From assembly GCA_016648135.1 (NCBI GenBank), contig JADDOH010023084.1, positions 62,001 through 126,000 on the forward strand: a stretch of DNA of 64,000 nt. The letters are read 5' to 3'. The notes beneath the pieces were generated by a model. The model did no database searches. It saw only the letters and a list, made by a program, of their open reading frames with translations, and was not told the DNA's origin. The stretch comes from Agrypnia vestita. Its lineage: Eukaryota > Arthropoda > Insecta > Trichoptera > Phryganeidae. The stretch's first letter is position 1. Every line of letters starts with the position of its first letter. Shown one piece after another: positions 1-11,638 of this stretch. The position numbers were made by a program, and so were the translations under genes.

Positions 1-410
1 ACAGAAAATTGAAGGAATTCTGATTTGTGATGTGATGAAAAGTGGATCCTATATGATAATCAGAAATATTCTTCGTGCTGGTTGGACCCGGAGGAGGCAG
101 CCAAACTATGCCCCGAACGCTAATTGAGTTAAAAAGAATTTGCTTTTGACTGTATTGGCATTATTCATTACAACTTCTTGAGATCTGGCACAACAATTAC
201 TGCAAAGGTATAAAACGATGATGGACCAGCTCGCTATCAAACAACCGAGACTTGTCAATTGTTTAGTCCACCAATTCTCCACGATAACGCTCGTCCACAC
301 ACTGCACAACGGACTATCTTAAAATTACAGGAGTTTCAACAGGAAACTCTCCCTCACCCACCTTACTCGCCGGACCTTGAACCTACTTTTTGAACGCTTT
401 TGCAGCGGCA
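1..410 (+). pseudogene. mariner-family transposase relic (C-terminal catalytic part)
   Basis: Fragmentary coding sequence of a mariner (Tc1/mariner, cut-and-paste) transposase. One frame from about position 34 reads DEKWILYDN followed by WLDPEEAAK, matching the region around the first catalytic Asp. About 245 bp later another frame reads DNARPHTAQRTILKLQ, then PPYSPDLEP, the hallmark blocks around the second and third catalytic Asp. The frame is broken between the two parts and no continuous ORF remains, so it is a dead copy cut by the left window edge. Confidence 0.85.
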
Positions 411-419
411 CATTCACTG

Positions 420-900
420 GTAGTGGGTGACGTGGGTTTTTATTATTCATCTATATCAGAATGTACATGATAGACTGCATTTTTTTTAGGGCGATAACTT
501 AGATAGAACTTTTTTTCTTATATAAAAGTAATAAACTGAACATTATTTACAATAACTAGAAAATATACGCATTATTCGACAAGACGCGGCCAAAATAATC
601 ATTTTTAGTATCCTGGATGAGACAAACTTTTAATGAATATTTATATGTACGCATAATATGTTTTTTATACGTATAAATTATCTTAAAATTACTATTTATT
701 ATCTTAAATCTTCATTATCTTAAATCCGAACTAAGATAATTAGGAAATGTTCAATATTAATAAAGTTATAGGTTTTAAATTTGCAAAAAAATTACACGTT
801 TTTGACGATTATCAAATCCTTTTTTATTCATATAAAGAGATTATTTTAAACGAAATATTCAATTTGATCCCGCACTGTGAATCCTCATTCACTTTTTAAA
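420..900 (-). repeat. AT-rich repeat family 1, copy a (inverted)
   Basis: Reverse-complement copy of the sequence also seen at about 2000-2385 and 9615-10230. Shared blocks include the poly-A stretch next to TTTAAATTTGC, the run TTAATATTGAATATTTC, and the ATATTTATAT(G)TACGCATAAT block. It looks like the end of a non-coding transposable element. Exact ends were not determined. Confidence 0.6.
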
Positions 901-1240
901 AGTTAGTTTTTTTTATTAAATACAAGTTAATTACTATTAAAAAAATAAAAAAACCGCAGTATTATTATGCTTCAAAATACGCATTAAAATATTGTCAGTA
1001 GTATTGAAATATTGCCACGGCAAGAGGCGTGTTTTTTTTTCGGTCAATTTACAGTCAATATAAAAGGTATATTCTATGTGAATTTTATTTTATTGATAAT
1101 TAATATGATTTTATACTCTCAAAAGCGATTGAGTTTCACTCCCACAATAAGGTTTTTGGCTAAATTTATATAAATTTGTTGATACTAACCTAACGTTTTT
1201 CGCCGTATACGCGGTGCGGACGACGAAATGCTCTTTAGGA

Positions 1241-1348
1241 TCGAATGCGTTTGGCAGCCGATTCGGGTATCTCCGTCGATCAACGTTCGGGTATCTCCGT
1301 CGATCAACGTTCGGGTATCTCCGTCGATCAACGTTCGGGTATCTCAAT
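1241..1348. repeat. 24-bp minisatellite, about 3.5 units
   Basis: Unit begins GGGTATCTCCGTCGATCAAC and is 24 bp long, repeated nearly perfectly. Because 24 is divisible by 3, both strands stay open through it (RYPNVDRR-type repeats on the minus strand). Flanking sequence shows no sign of a gene. Confidence 0.85.
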
Positions 1349-1381
1349 CTATAATTATCTAAGTTTGCCGAGACACTTGTC

Positions 1382-1616
1382 ATTTTTTGTGACGATTATA
1401 TTTTGCCTTGCCAACTTCAATGTATTTTATGATATTTGATATGATATATAAAATTTAGTATTCTAAGTCGCGCATGCGGTGTAGTCATAGAAACGCTCTA
1501 TTGATACGTTATTAATTTGTTGGTATACATGAATATACATTTTTTGTGGTTATTATTTCTATGAGCCTTGCAAACTCCAATGTCTATTATGATATTTGAA
1601 TATATAAAATATAGTA
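1382..1616. repeat. pair of diverged direct repeats of about 80 bp
   Basis: 1382-1462 and 1533-1616 share the order TTTTTTGTG, (G)CCTTGC(A)AACT, CAATGT, TATTTGATAT and TATAAAATTTAGTA. The second copy abuts the foldback at 1614. Confidence 0.5.
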
Positions 1617-1762
1617 CAATTGCCGGCAAACTTCTTGAAATTCTTTGACGTGGTGGGAGAATGCGCAGAAGACGAAATTTGGGTCTCTTTAGTGGAAAGG
1701 TAGATGCGCAAACTTCCCCCCACTACGCCGTAGAATTTCAAGATGTTTGCCGGCTATTGTAC
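1614..1762. mobile_element. small foldback element (MITE-like), about 150 bp
   Basis: Begins GTACAATTGCCGGCAAAC and ends with its near reverse complement, GTTTGCCGGCTATTGTAC. The arms of about 30 bp extend through TTCTTGAAATTCT / AGAATTTCAAGAT. No coding potential. Structure fits a MITE or hairpin element; the family is unknown. Confidence 0.65.
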
Positions 1763-1999
1763 CTTTTCCAAATTTGAAACACATATTGAATATTTGCTTT
1801 GTCGCATGTTTTAGATATTAAAAATTCCAAGAACCGAAAAATTAAAAAACGCGGGCTCACAAAACGCTCGCGCACACGTCAAATCTAGTTTCATTCTAAT
1901 TTCAAAAATTGTAGTTTCATTCTAATTTCAAAAATTATTTGAATTTAATAAAATTCACAAGTATTTTGACATTTCAGCCGGAAGTCAAACCAATACGTA

Positions 2000-2385
2000 A
2001 TTATTAAATAGAATGCCGTCGGTAGCGGCGTCATTTATTGGCACATTTCATACTTTGGAATTTTTATTTTTAAAGAATAATTAAGGTGTTTTTATTTAAG
2101 AAACTAACTTTTATTTAGTGAGTAAAGTCTCAAAATACGGGAATAAATAGAATATATTGTTTAAAATTATCTCTTTATATAAATAAAAAGCGATTTAAAA
2201 TAAAAAAAAACGTAAAAATTTCTTGCAAATTTAAAACATTATAACTTTATTAATATTAAATATTTCTTAATTTCCTTACTATGGATTCTAGGTAATGAAG
2301 TCTACTTTATACATATTATGCGTAAATATAAATATTAATTAAAAATTAGCGCCGCCTAGGACACTAGGACTTAATGTAAACAATA
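2000..2385 (+). repeat. AT-rich repeat family 1, copy b
   Basis: Starts near GCCGTCGGTAGCGGCGTCAT and ends near TTAGCGCCGCCTAGGACACT. It is closely matched by 9615-10230 in the same orientation and by 420-900 inverted. Non-coding transposon-like sequence. Confidence 0.65.
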
Positions 2386-2821
2386 ACTACCCTTAATGAT
2401 GTACATTCTCAAATTTTACGTAATTTATGCGATTATTTTAAAATATTTATTCAAAGTTTTATTTAATTTTTTATTTATTTTATTTATTTATGGGAAACTA
2501 ACAGTACATATAAAGAGATTATACATGATTATTGAACGGAATAGAGACCATCTTACAAGTTTCCACAGAATTAACATGTTGTGTTTTAACATAAAGCAAC
2601 AATAACTTGAGATATATAATAAAAAACAAAAAAAGTGAAAGTTTTAAGTTATGAACAAACTATGAGAGTCAAAGAATTAGAGGTAAAAGGGGAATAAGGA
2701 ATGGATAGGAAAGGACAAATCTACTTAGTAAAAAGGAAAAGAGATAAGAATAAAAAGAAGTGCAAAAGATATCTGATCAATACATCTGCATATATATATA
2801 GTATACAATATTATAGATATA

Positions 2822-2825
<4 letters not shown>

Positions 2826-2868
<43 letters not shown>
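2826..2868. repeat. (TA)n microsatellite at a LINE 3' end
   Basis: A run of about 20 TA dinucleotides directly abutting the 3' end of the minus-strand LINE at 2868-3835. It may be that element's tail. Confidence 0.9.
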
Positions 2869-2869
<1 letters not shown>

Positions 2870-3835
2870 CGTCTGGGCAGGTGAATATCCAAGAGTTTTA
2901 AATTCAAAGATCGACGAATTGAAAAGATCCAAGTCGCTGAATATTGAGTTGAACAAATTAGACGAGCGAGATATAAAAGAGTTTTGCCAGGAGTTGGTAT
3001 TACAGTGTGAAATGCTCAAGGTCTCTAGTGGATCTTCCGGGTACCCTCAGGGAGATGCGCTGCAGCAATGCCGGGCAGTCAATCTTAGACGTAGCTAGTT
3101 TATGAAGAAATATAACATCAACAATATTTCTGCGATTGACCAGGGGTGTAATGTTAAAGAAGGTAGAGGAATCTACATTACTAATGTGAATACGATGGGA
3201 ACAAAAGTCAAGATATTTTATGAATCTGTTCTGAACACTTTCGATTCTGTTTATATGAACTTGATATCTGGGGCTCCACACCTGAGATGCGTACTCAAGA
3301 ATACTCCTAACAAAGGAAAAGTAAAGGATCTTCATAGTATTTATTCCTTGTAACTGTTTACAAGCGCGAAGAACGAAGCCTAGCATTCGAGAGGATTTGG
3401 CGACCATAATATCAATATGCTTATCTATTAAGAGTTTGCAATCAAGAGTTACACCAAGATCTTTTGCTTCTGATTTGGTGCTTGGAGGGAGCCCATTAAA
3501 ATAGTATTTAAACGGTACATTTTTTTTATTTCTGGTGAAACTGAGTGCAAAGCATTTCTTTATGTTAATCTGAAGGTTATGAAGACTGCAATAGGCTTGA
3601 AGACGATTTAGGTCTTCCTGAATTTTGAGACAATCATCGACACACTTAACAGGAGCAAAGATCTTCATGTCATCAGCGAATAATAAAGTTTGTGCATTAA
3701 GAAAGCAATGACCAAAATTATTGATGTATATGTTAAAAAGCAAGGGTCCTAATAAAGAACCCTGTGGGACACCTGAAGGGACGCCAACCCAGTCAGACCT
3801 GAAGCCACCGACCATTACAGCTTGGCTGCAATTGG
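2868..3835 (-). pseudogene. Jockey-type LINE reverse transcriptase, 5'-truncated
   Basis: Open frame 3000-3815 (271 aa) covers the C-terminal half of a non-LTR reverse transcriptase. Motif GVPQGSLLGPLLFNIYIN is at residues of about 15-32 and the catalytic FADD (TLLFADDMKIFAP) at about 43-55. These are followed by KDLGVTLD and the thumb region SFVRSILEYASQVWSP and HINRIESVQNRF. The endonuclease and ORF1 are absent, so this is a typical 5'-truncated insertion. The frame ends normally near the (TA)n tract. Similarity to Jockey or I-type insect elements is a family inference. Confidence 0.88.
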
Positions 3836-4463
3836 AGATGTAGGATTGAATTCATCTATATAGGTCCCCATGAATACCTATCTGTGAGAGTTTACTTTTT
3901 CATACAATATGAATGGTGGTACAGTACGAAATTTATGAAAATAAAGAAAAACATATGACCAAACACATTTCTAAAGAAAATGCGTATATAGATATATGGT
4001 ACCTATGGTTTCCTTATATTTTAAGCGTTGGCACTTCGTATGCTTGTCTCGTTTCCTCGCAGCCTTTCTGTCTTGCAAGGAAGTAAATATTTTTTTCGTA
4101 CAATGTTTATCTGAAATGAGGTTTGTTGATGTCTTGAAATAGCATAATCTATCGACGCAATTCCACACTGTGACAGTTTGAAAAACAGATGACCAGCCTT
4201 AAAGAATTCACCGATTTCCGTTCCCAGAATTTCTATAGCATAGGTATCAATGAACTTCTATTAAAATTGCAAAATACCATTGATAACAATGGATAATACT
4301 TCAATTGATTGACTTAAAAAAAGAAAAATTGTTTGACTTTTTCTGTATTAAACGACAACTTCATAGGTAAAGGACCTGATATAAATATGTAAACCTGGTT
4401 GACTAAGAAATGTATGAATGTTGGAATATTTATTATTTTCAAATTTTTTAAAAACAAATTACA

Positions 4464-4625
4464 GATGCGTGTCCGGAATACATGTCATATCAATATTCTC
4501 ACTATTTTCACTAAGATAAATATGTTATGGAAATAGGACTAATTTGATGGTCTCCTGGAACGAGACTCGAACCCTCGACACCAAATCACTAGGCGAGTGT
4601 CTTCATCGCTGGATCAACAAGCAAC
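4464..4625 (-). mobile_element. tRNA-derived SINE, copy 1 (reverse)
   Basis: Reverse complement of the SINE best preserved at 26798-26985. It has the tail GTGTCCGGAATACATGTCAT, the middle GGAAATAGGACTAATTTG and the tRNA-like head with a box B equivalent (GAGACTCGAACCCTCG). Diverged, with an AT-rich 3' tail on the left. Confidence 0.75.
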
Positions 4626-4654
4626 CTTTTTCTCTACTCGTTAACGTTTCAATT

Positions 4655-4800
4655 TGGTTTGGTTTGCGTGGACTACAAAGGTGGAAGGAAATATTTATTT
4701 CGTTTTGTAAACTCACAGCAAAGAACACTAATTCATATTCAAATAAATAAACAGCGAAAAATTATTTCCCAGAATGCAACAGAAACCTTCCTCTCGACAT
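4655..4800 (+). pseudogene. diverged Penelope-like element fragment
   Basis: Resembles the start of the Penelope fragment at 5187-5300. Shared strings include AAATATTTATTT, CACTAATTC and TTATTTCCCGGAATGCGACA (here TTATTTCCCAGAATGCAACA). Frames are broken. Confidence 0.5.
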
Positions 4801-5081
4801 TGTTAGGTTGTTCACAATTTGTAAATAATCTCATTCGTTTATGTTTAAGAGCGTTTTGATTGATTGAAAACATTAATTTCAAACCTATCAAACTCAAAAC
4901 GTCAACATTGACGGAATTGTAAATTTACACAATAATTTTCAAGATACCGAAATACTGGAAATATCAATATTGCTATTGTCAGAACACTGCCGAATGAATA
5001 CTAATTACAATCAGATGACATTATTTTAAGCAGTTTATAAATACCAGACCAATTTTTTAAATTCAATTATATCTTTTACAG

Positions 5082-5168
5082 CAGGAGACACCACTGGTAC
5101 GCATGACACAACTTTAGAAGATGGCGGCACTGAAGTGCACGATACTACTCACCATACCGGAGATACTG
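5082..5168 (+). CDS. gene A exon: Thr/His/Asp-rich phase 1-1 microexon (partial secreted-protein gene)
   Basis: Candidate internal exon of 87 bp (29 codons). It is preceded by a polypyrimidine-AG acceptor (ATATCTTTTACAG) and followed by a GTGTAAAG donor. Read in phase 1 it is fully open: GDTTGTHDTTLEDGGTEV, then HDTTHHTGDTG. The reading phase equals that of every exon of genes B and C. It lies just upstream of another phase 1-1 exon at 5987, so I assign it to gene A. The 5' end of the gene, with its signal peptide, is not seen. The composition differs from the Gly cassettes. Penelope sequence starts within about 20 bp of the donor. Not confirmed by transcripts. Confidence 0.5.
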
Positions 5169-5179
5169 GTGTAAAGACG

Positions 5180-5760
5180 AGACAATTTGGTGCGAAGAAA
5201 ATATTTATTTTGTTCTTTAAACTGTCAGAAAATGTCACTAATTCCAATAAAAATACGAGGAATGACAATTTATTTCCCGGAATGCGACAATAATCCCTCC
5301 CTTGCCACGCTAGAATGTGGGGATTGCGAGATGTCATATATAGGTCGGACAGGTAGATCAATCGAAAAAAGATTTAAAGAACATAAAAGGCGCCTCACAA
5401 ATCATAATTTTTCAGAATACGCCAATCATATTATAGAAAATAACCACACTTTCAGCAATACAAAAATACACATTCTACATAAACAAAATAATTTAGAAAC
5501 ACTCGAAATTCATAAAAATCTAAACACAACAAATAACATAATCAATGATCAAATACAACCCTTCTCATCACCCCTTCTTACAATGTTCCCGATCTCCCAC
5601 CACCTAGATACCCCCTCCACTTCTACCGAACCCACAACCCGCACACCGGACAACCACTCCCACATACCTCGGTCTTAATTCACCCGATGAAGGAAACGGA
5701 CGTTTCCGAAACATATAGCGAAACAAGCGCTCAAATATAAGTGGAAAAAAAACAAAGTTC
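5180..5760 (+). pseudogene. Penelope-like element 3' part with GIY-YIG endonuclease
   Basis: Open frame 5187-5678 (163 aa). It contains LECGDCEMSYIGRTGRSIEK followed by RFKEHKRR, the GIY-YIG endonuclease signature of Penelope-like retroelements. The reverse transcriptase is missing (5' truncation). Downstream 3' UTR features are typical of these elements (CCCGATGAAGGAAACGGACG and CCGAAACATATAGCG). It sits in an intron of gene A. Confidence 0.85.
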
Positions 5761-5986
5761 ATCGTTTTATTTCATTATTTGCGCCTGGGAGCAGCCTGAA
5801 ACTCATTTTCTCGAATACCATCTCATCGTCTATCGGATGCCTCGTGCACTCGCAGACACGCGCTTCCTTTCCACGCTTCCCAATAGCTTACAGATAGGTC
5901 TATCAGATCGAAACAGCAGCGTCACTTTCCGGGAATTAAATTGTCACAGCTCGGACGTAACTTTACAGGAGTTACCCACTTTTTAG

Positions 5987-6100
5987 GAGGGTTGTTCAAT
6001 GGCGCCGACGGGGCTCCCGGCGGTGCGGGGCTGGGCGGGGCTCGCGGGAGCGCGGGCGGCGGCGGCGGCGGAGGTGGCGGGGACGACTTCCAAGCGCCCG
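5987..6100 (+). CDS. gene A exon: glycine/alanine-rich phase 1-1 exon
   Basis: 114 bp (38 codons) between acceptor CCCACTTTTTAG and donor GTCAGATC. In phase 1 it reads GGLFNGADGAPGGAGLGGA, then RGSAGGGGGGGGGDDFQAPG. It is strikingly GC-rich against AT-rich flanks. Symmetric phase and a Gly run match genes B and C. The next recognisable exon of this gene is 5 kb downstream. Confidence 0.7.
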
Positions 6101-6565
6101 GTCAGATCAAAACCTATTTTCGTTTTCAATGTTGGCGGCTGCGTGGTGTTTCCGTAAAACCTATTTAATAAAATAATTTAAATAATACCGTGACATTATT
6201 AGTTTGCTCTTAAATAAGTCTCGAATTCATCCTAAATTTCGATAAAAGTCAACATTTATATCGTTAATTAACATTTCAAGCCCAGTCAAAACAACCTTTC
6301 TGTGATAATGCAGCGTTATCATGTTCCAATTTATTAAATTTCCGACAAAAGGGTTGTTTGTTCACTGTTTTTCACAAACTTTTTAAGGAGAGTTTTTCCT
6401 GTAATTCTTTTTCTAATTGAATCATCTTATTTTTTTCATAATAAGTGCACCTAACTTTGGACTTACTTATTGTATTGTAATTCTTGTATTTTGGGTGGTC
6501 CTTACAATCTCCCAGTGGGTCCAGGTATGCTTCTTCTGATTTTTTTGATTTTTATATTACATAAG

Positions 6566-7817
6566 TTGGTATTCTAGTCTAGAAGCCCGAATTTTGGACG
6601 TTTTTTGACGCTCGATTAAATAAAACAGTGAATATTTTTAGTATCCATATTTTTATCATTTTTTTTATTGATATCTCAAAAATACATAAAAAAATAAATT
6701 TAAATTTGAGCGAGTCATGCGCCGTTGAAGTAGAGGGGGAAAAAAAAGAATGTGTCCTCGCCGTCACGATTCGCACCCTTCTGGTCATGTGTAACAAAAA
6801 AAAGGTAGATTATTGATTAGTACAAATGTCATAATGGTATGAATCATGAAACTAAAAATAACTTTTTTTTCCAAAATGGCGGTTACTCAAAAAAAGAGGG
6901 TCGATTTTTTCACTATTTTTTTATCTTTTACAAATTTTTTAGAAATATAAAAAATTATAAATTTTGAGTTTTTGTGGTTTATACTGAAGAAGGATATATT
7001 AAAAATATTCATACTAAATTTCAAGTCAATCGGTCGATTAGAACTTGAGATTTTGTGACGGCCGTTTTGAAAAAACTAGTTTCTAGAAAAACGCATTTAA
7101 ACTTTTACGTTAAGTTTCAGGCGGTGTAATTGATAGAACCGTACATATAACTTACATTTTTTTAATCAGCCATTCTAGCTTCATACATCGGGCCTTCTTC
7201 TACTTTATGCTGATTATTTTCAGCGTTTCTTTCCGCAAGACGAGCAGTTCTTTCTTCTTTTGAAGCATTTCTTCAACAGTTGTATTTTTCAATTTTGTTG
7301 CCGATGCACTGGTAAACGAAGTTTCCTCTTCAAGAGTATATTGATTGCCGCTGAATTTACATTTTCTTGATCCGTCTGGACGATAAAAACCTCTTTTCTT
7401 ACTTTTTCTATCCATTTTACAAACAAAAATAAAATATTCACTCACAATTTTAAAAGAGTTCACAGAAAATTTCTTACTTATTTTCACGACTTCACAGCTT
7501 CGGAGTTAAAATGAAACTAACTAAAACTAAATGCAAATATTATACGTTACAATGACTTTAAACAATTGTCGATTTAGTATACTGGAAGTATAATGAAAAG
7601 AAGTAGAGGGGTATTTATGTTCAGGTAGTCGGAGCCCCTAGTCGCCTATTGTTAGATTCGTTCCGCCGAGTTGCCACGACACTAAAAGGGCTATAACTTT
7701 TAAAATAATTCGAATTTTGAAAAACCCTTTTAGGAAGTTATTTTTGAATATCTGAACTATCGAAATATGAAGAAAAAAAATTCGATCTTTTCAATTTTTT
7801 AGACTAGAATACCCCCT
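6566..7817 (-). mobile_element. TIR DNA transposon (possibly Mutator-like), internally deleted
   Basis: Bounded by inverted GGTATTCTAGTCT (left, about 6570) and AGACTAGAATACC (right, about 7800). A minus-strand frame at 7200-7487 contains MDRKSKKRGFYRPDGSRKC, then KFSGNQYTLEEETSFTSASA. This resembles the N-terminus of transposon-encoded proteins (Mutator-like transposase domain type) common in insects. That family link is recollection, not a search. The catalytic part is absent. It lies in an intron of gene A. Confidence 0.6.
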
Positions 7818-7859
7818 TAAACAATTCTGTATTTATACAATAATTCTAATAAACATTGA

Positions 7860-9210
7860 TTTTGTAATATTAATATTTTATTTTTAGCAAAATTTAAAAT
7901 AAATTAAATTTTAATAAATATTATTATTAAGTTCTGCGGGTTAACTATTTTTAGGTGTTACAGCTGTTTCGGCTTGTAAGGCCATTATCAAACAGTGGAT
8001 ATACCATGTACAAACGACTTATTTATAATATTTTAAGTTACCCCTTCCCCTTTAGAGTAATTAGATATTTGTGGTGAAGCTCTATATTAATGTTCGTGTT
8101 TTCCCGGGCACTTATCATTAAAGGTGCCTCGGTTAACGTTATGCTTAATTATCAAAATTCCCCGTTTTCTGCAAGTGTTATTTATAAATATTATTTTAAT
8201 TTATGTCCTTGATTTTGGGTTTTTTAAAGATATTGAGAAGTGAAGAAGAAGAAGAGAAGATCATTTTTTGTTGATTATTTAAAAGTTTAATATTTGAATC
8301 CTTTTAATATTTATTTATTTCTAGTTGCTCAACTAAATTCATCCTAAAACCTTTTGTTTCTATATGTAAAGGTTTTGGCTCGTTATCACCTAGCGGGACG
8401 TGGTTTTCATTTAACAAATCGGCCGCAAATTTTGACGCTAAATTTTTATTTTTATAGCCGCGCATGTATTCCGCGAATCTAGTTAAAAAAGAAAACTTCC
8501 CGTTTGTCCTATATACGTGGCATTGCAATCTTTATGATTACACGTTAATTTGTATATGCCACTGTTTTCTAATTTAGGTGTTTTGCTTTTAGAGTTTTTG
8601 AGGTTTGTTCCCATATTGTTATTGGTTCTAAAGGCTATTTAAATCACACTTTTTAATTTCATTAGCTATTTTTACTGAAGTTGGGCCGAAAAATTCTATG
8701 CATGCATATTTATTATTATTATATTTCTGATTAGGGTATAAAGATTAATTTTATTTTTATATTTTTTGTTTCTAATTATTTTCTCTATGTCACTTATTGT
8801 ACAGCCGTTATTAGTTGCAATATTTTTGATAATTTCTATTTCGTCTGTATATGCTTTTTTACTTAGGGGAATACTGACGAGTCTGTGCACCATAGAGTGG
8901 TAAGCGGATAATTTATGGGACCATGGGTGTGCTGATTTTACATTAATTTTTGTATCAGTGAATGTTTGTTTCCTAAATATTTCGAAAGTATGTTAATTAT
9001 TGTATTTACCGAATATTAGATCCAGAAAATTTATTTTAGATTCAATTTCATGTTCTACCGTGAAGCTGATCTTTTTGTTAATAGTATTTATCCATTTAGT
9101 AAATATGTCTAATTGTCTATTGGTGCCCTTCCAACATAGAAGGATATCATCTACATATCTGACGTAATATATTATATGTTTAGCTGATGGAATAATTAAA
9201 TTAATATTTT
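7860..9210 (-). pseudogene. Penelope-like element: RT end plus degenerate GIY-YIG
   Basis: Minus strand. Near 9010-9180 it reads YYVRYVDDILLCWKGTNRQL (RT catalytic YVDD). At 8696-8893 it reads MVHRLVSIPLSKKAYTDEIE, a typical Penelope block. At 8304-8528 it reads SFLTRFAEYMRGYKNKNLAS, the GIY-YIG region. The 3' UTR at about 7930-8010 contains CTTACAAGCCGAAACAGCTG. Frames are interrupted, so it is non-functional. Intron of gene A. Confidence 0.8.
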
Positions 9211-9614
9211 ACTTGTGACATTGTGGCACGTGTCCACGAAAGCATTTGCGACTCGAAACAGCTTCTGAGATAAATCTGAGCTAAAGCTCTCGTGAGATTA
9301 TTTGGAAACTGACACCTCACACTTGTTGTGCATCAAATGTCACATAATTGACCATTTTAGGTCAGTTTATCAGTTGGGTGAATAAAAATCACTTAAAACA
9401 GAAGAAATGTTGTTATTTAAGGTATCGTTTGTTTGCTAATACTGATGATGTCCTTGTTAATTTTCCTCCAACTTTCTCTGCAGCCCACAGTGTGCCAATA
9501 GGATAATCCTTGGTATAATAATAAATCAGTCGAAAATCGGCCTCATCTTCTCTGGTCTTTGATCTTTCCATTCTTTACCAGCTTTTAAGGTTATAATTTT
9601 CTCCGTAATTATAA

Positions 9615-10230
9615 AACTGGATGCCGTCGGTAACGGCGTTATTTATTGGAGCATTTCATACTTTGGAATTTTTATTTTTAAATAATTATTAAGGTGTTTT
9701 TATAAAAAAAACCTAACTTTTATTAAATGAGTAAAGTCTCAAAATACGGGAATAAATAAAATATACTGTTTAAAATCATCTCTTTATACAAATAAAACGC
9801 ATTTTAAAATCAACAAAAAACGTATTTTTTTTTTGCAAATTTAAAACATTATAACTTTACTAATATTGAATATTTCTTAATTTCCTTAGTACATATTCTA
9901 TCCAGATAATGAAGTATACTTTATATTTATAAAAAAATGTTATGCGTGCATATAAATATTCATTAAAAATTAGCACCACTTAGGACACTAAAAACGATTC
10001 TTTGGCCTCGGTCTGTCGATTAATGCTTATATTTTATAAATTATTGTAAAAAATGATCATTTTATTACTTTTATATAATAATGAAGGTTTTATCTAAGTT
10101 ATTGTCCTAAAAAAATTGCAGTCTATAGTATACATTCTGATATAAATAAATAATAAAAACCCACATTTTCGTAAAAAAAAACGCCGAAATATGCATTTGC
10201 AGTGAATATGCCGCCTTAAGAATTAAAATG
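9615..10230 (+). repeat. AT-rich repeat family 1, copy c (longest)
   Basis: Same order as 2000-2385 (GCCGTCGGTAACGGCGTTAT at the start, TTAGCACCACTTAGGACACT near 9985). It continues into sequence matched by the reverse complement of 420-600 (AAAACCTTCATTATTAT region, GTATACATTCTGATATAAAT). This is the most complete copy seen. Confidence 0.65.
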
Positions 10231-10259
10231 ATCGGGAACTTTTTACACTTAGGGCTGGT

Positions 10260-11083
10260 TACATCAGATCGGTATATGGAGGTAGTAAATAGAAAAGGGA
10301 TTTTTTGATTGGTGGATAACGTAAAAAAATTATATATTAAACAAACGATTACTATGAACTAATTTGATTCAACCGGCCCTAACACAATGATCGCCTGATA
10401 GGCTTGTTGATTTTTCAATTTTCAAATTGAATGGTGTTTTATTCAATTGATTTTCGGAGATATTTTTTTATTTAATTGCTTTTTATATTTTGCGCAGCCT
10501 CTTTTTTAAAAAAAACACTGCTTTAGATTTTGTTATTTGATTGCTTTCATGTGTACTTTTTAAAATTATATTTAAACTGTAAGGATGTCTTTCTGTTTTT
10601 ACTATTTTTTTCAAAGCAATTTTCACCTTATGCATATATATAAATAAAAAGTACAGTGATAAATTGTACTTAAATGTAAGTAATTTGCTTTAACACTGCT
10701 CTCACCAAATATAGAAAAAGATAATTGGTTTTTTTGAGGCCGCTTTCGTTTCAATAACCCACTCGTTTATATATCTTATAACAAAAATGAAGAACTCCAT
10801 GTTACTCCATACGATACAGTTCGTGTAATAAATTTGTTAAGGCGATGGTATCCAGATATCGCAAAGCATACTCTTAGTACTGTCGGTCATAGCATAATCT
10901 TAGTTTACTTAGCCTACTGTGTATTTAAACTACAATGCAAACATATCAGCAATTGGAACAAATAATAAATATTTATTAATTTTTAAAATTAGAAATGACC
11001 GAAATGTATATCCTTTTTCGTTTAGATTTTTTTAATCGTTGTTTTGAAAAAAAAACAAGAACTATAATTATGTTTTTTTATAG
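10260..11083. other. gene A intron, AT-rich, nothing recognised
   Basis: AT-rich intronic sequence before the 11084 acceptor. No coding, repeat or RNA feature could be supported by eye. Confidence 0.5.
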
Positions 11084-11373
11084 GAGGATTTGGTGGTGAC
11101 GGCGGCGGATATGGTCCGGGAAGTGTCGGCGGATATGGTCAGGGAGTGGCGGCGGATATGGTCAGAGAGGTGGCGGCGGGTATGGTCCGGGAGGTGGCGG
11201 CGGATATGGTCCGGGAGGTGGCGGCGGATATGGTCAGGGAGGTGGCGGCGGATATGGTCAGGGAGGTGGTGGCGGATATGGTCGGGGAGGTGGTGGCGGA
11301 AATGGTCAGGGAGGTGGCGGCGGATGTGGTCTGGGAGGTATCGGCGGATATGGTCAGGGAGGTTATAGAACAG
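11084..11373 (+). CDS. gene A long Gly/Tyr-rich exon with a one-base frame defect
   Basis: Acceptor TTTTTTTATAG, donor GTTTGTTG. Phase-1 reading starts GGFGGDGGGYGPGSVGGYGQ. It then drops one base near 11143-11147 (GGGAGTGG where the repeat predicts GGGAGGTGG). After that the GGGGGYG[QPR]G repeats continue in the next frame to GGYGQGGYRT. The unit GGCGGCGGATATGGTCAGGG is repeated about eleven times. Exon length is 290 bp; every other cassette exon is a multiple of 3, and 291 would restore phase. Either a pseudogenising deletion or a sequence error in this GC-rich repeat. Confidence 0.65.
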
Positions 11374-11594
11374 GTTTGTTGAAGCAAATGCTATCTATCA
11401 TACCTCTTTCAAAAATTTGATCTCAGCGGTCGTTAAACGAAATCGTCGGTTTGTACTTTATTTAAAATTAATTATTGCCAGATACATTCATTTCATTCGC
11501 TATTTCATTCCCGTTACTTCGTTTCATCATCGGTCTCCACCAGCATTTCTTCACTTTATCAACAATTGCTAACTTTATTTTATTTTTGTTTCAG

Positions 11595-11638
11595 ATTTTA
11601 TAGTACGTGAGAGAGCGCGCAGAGAAAATGCGAGTTGA
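11595..11638 (+). CDS. gene A putative terminal exon
   Basis: Acceptor TTTTTGTTTCAG. Phase-1 reading gives (D)FIVRERARRENAS then TGA at 11636-11638. A short, non-glycine, charged C-terminus resembles in position and style the candidate terminal exon of gene B at 38459. No clear AATAAA was seen close downstream. Confidence 0.45.

Noticed and set aside
1111..1439. Open frames on both strands over the 24-bp minisatellite
   Set aside because: Artefact of a 24-bp unit lacking stops; no other gene signals.
11139..11387. Minus-strand Thr/Ser-rich frame opposite the gene A Gly exon
   Set aside because: Reverse complement of a Gly-codon repeat is automatically open; the plus strand has matching splice sites.
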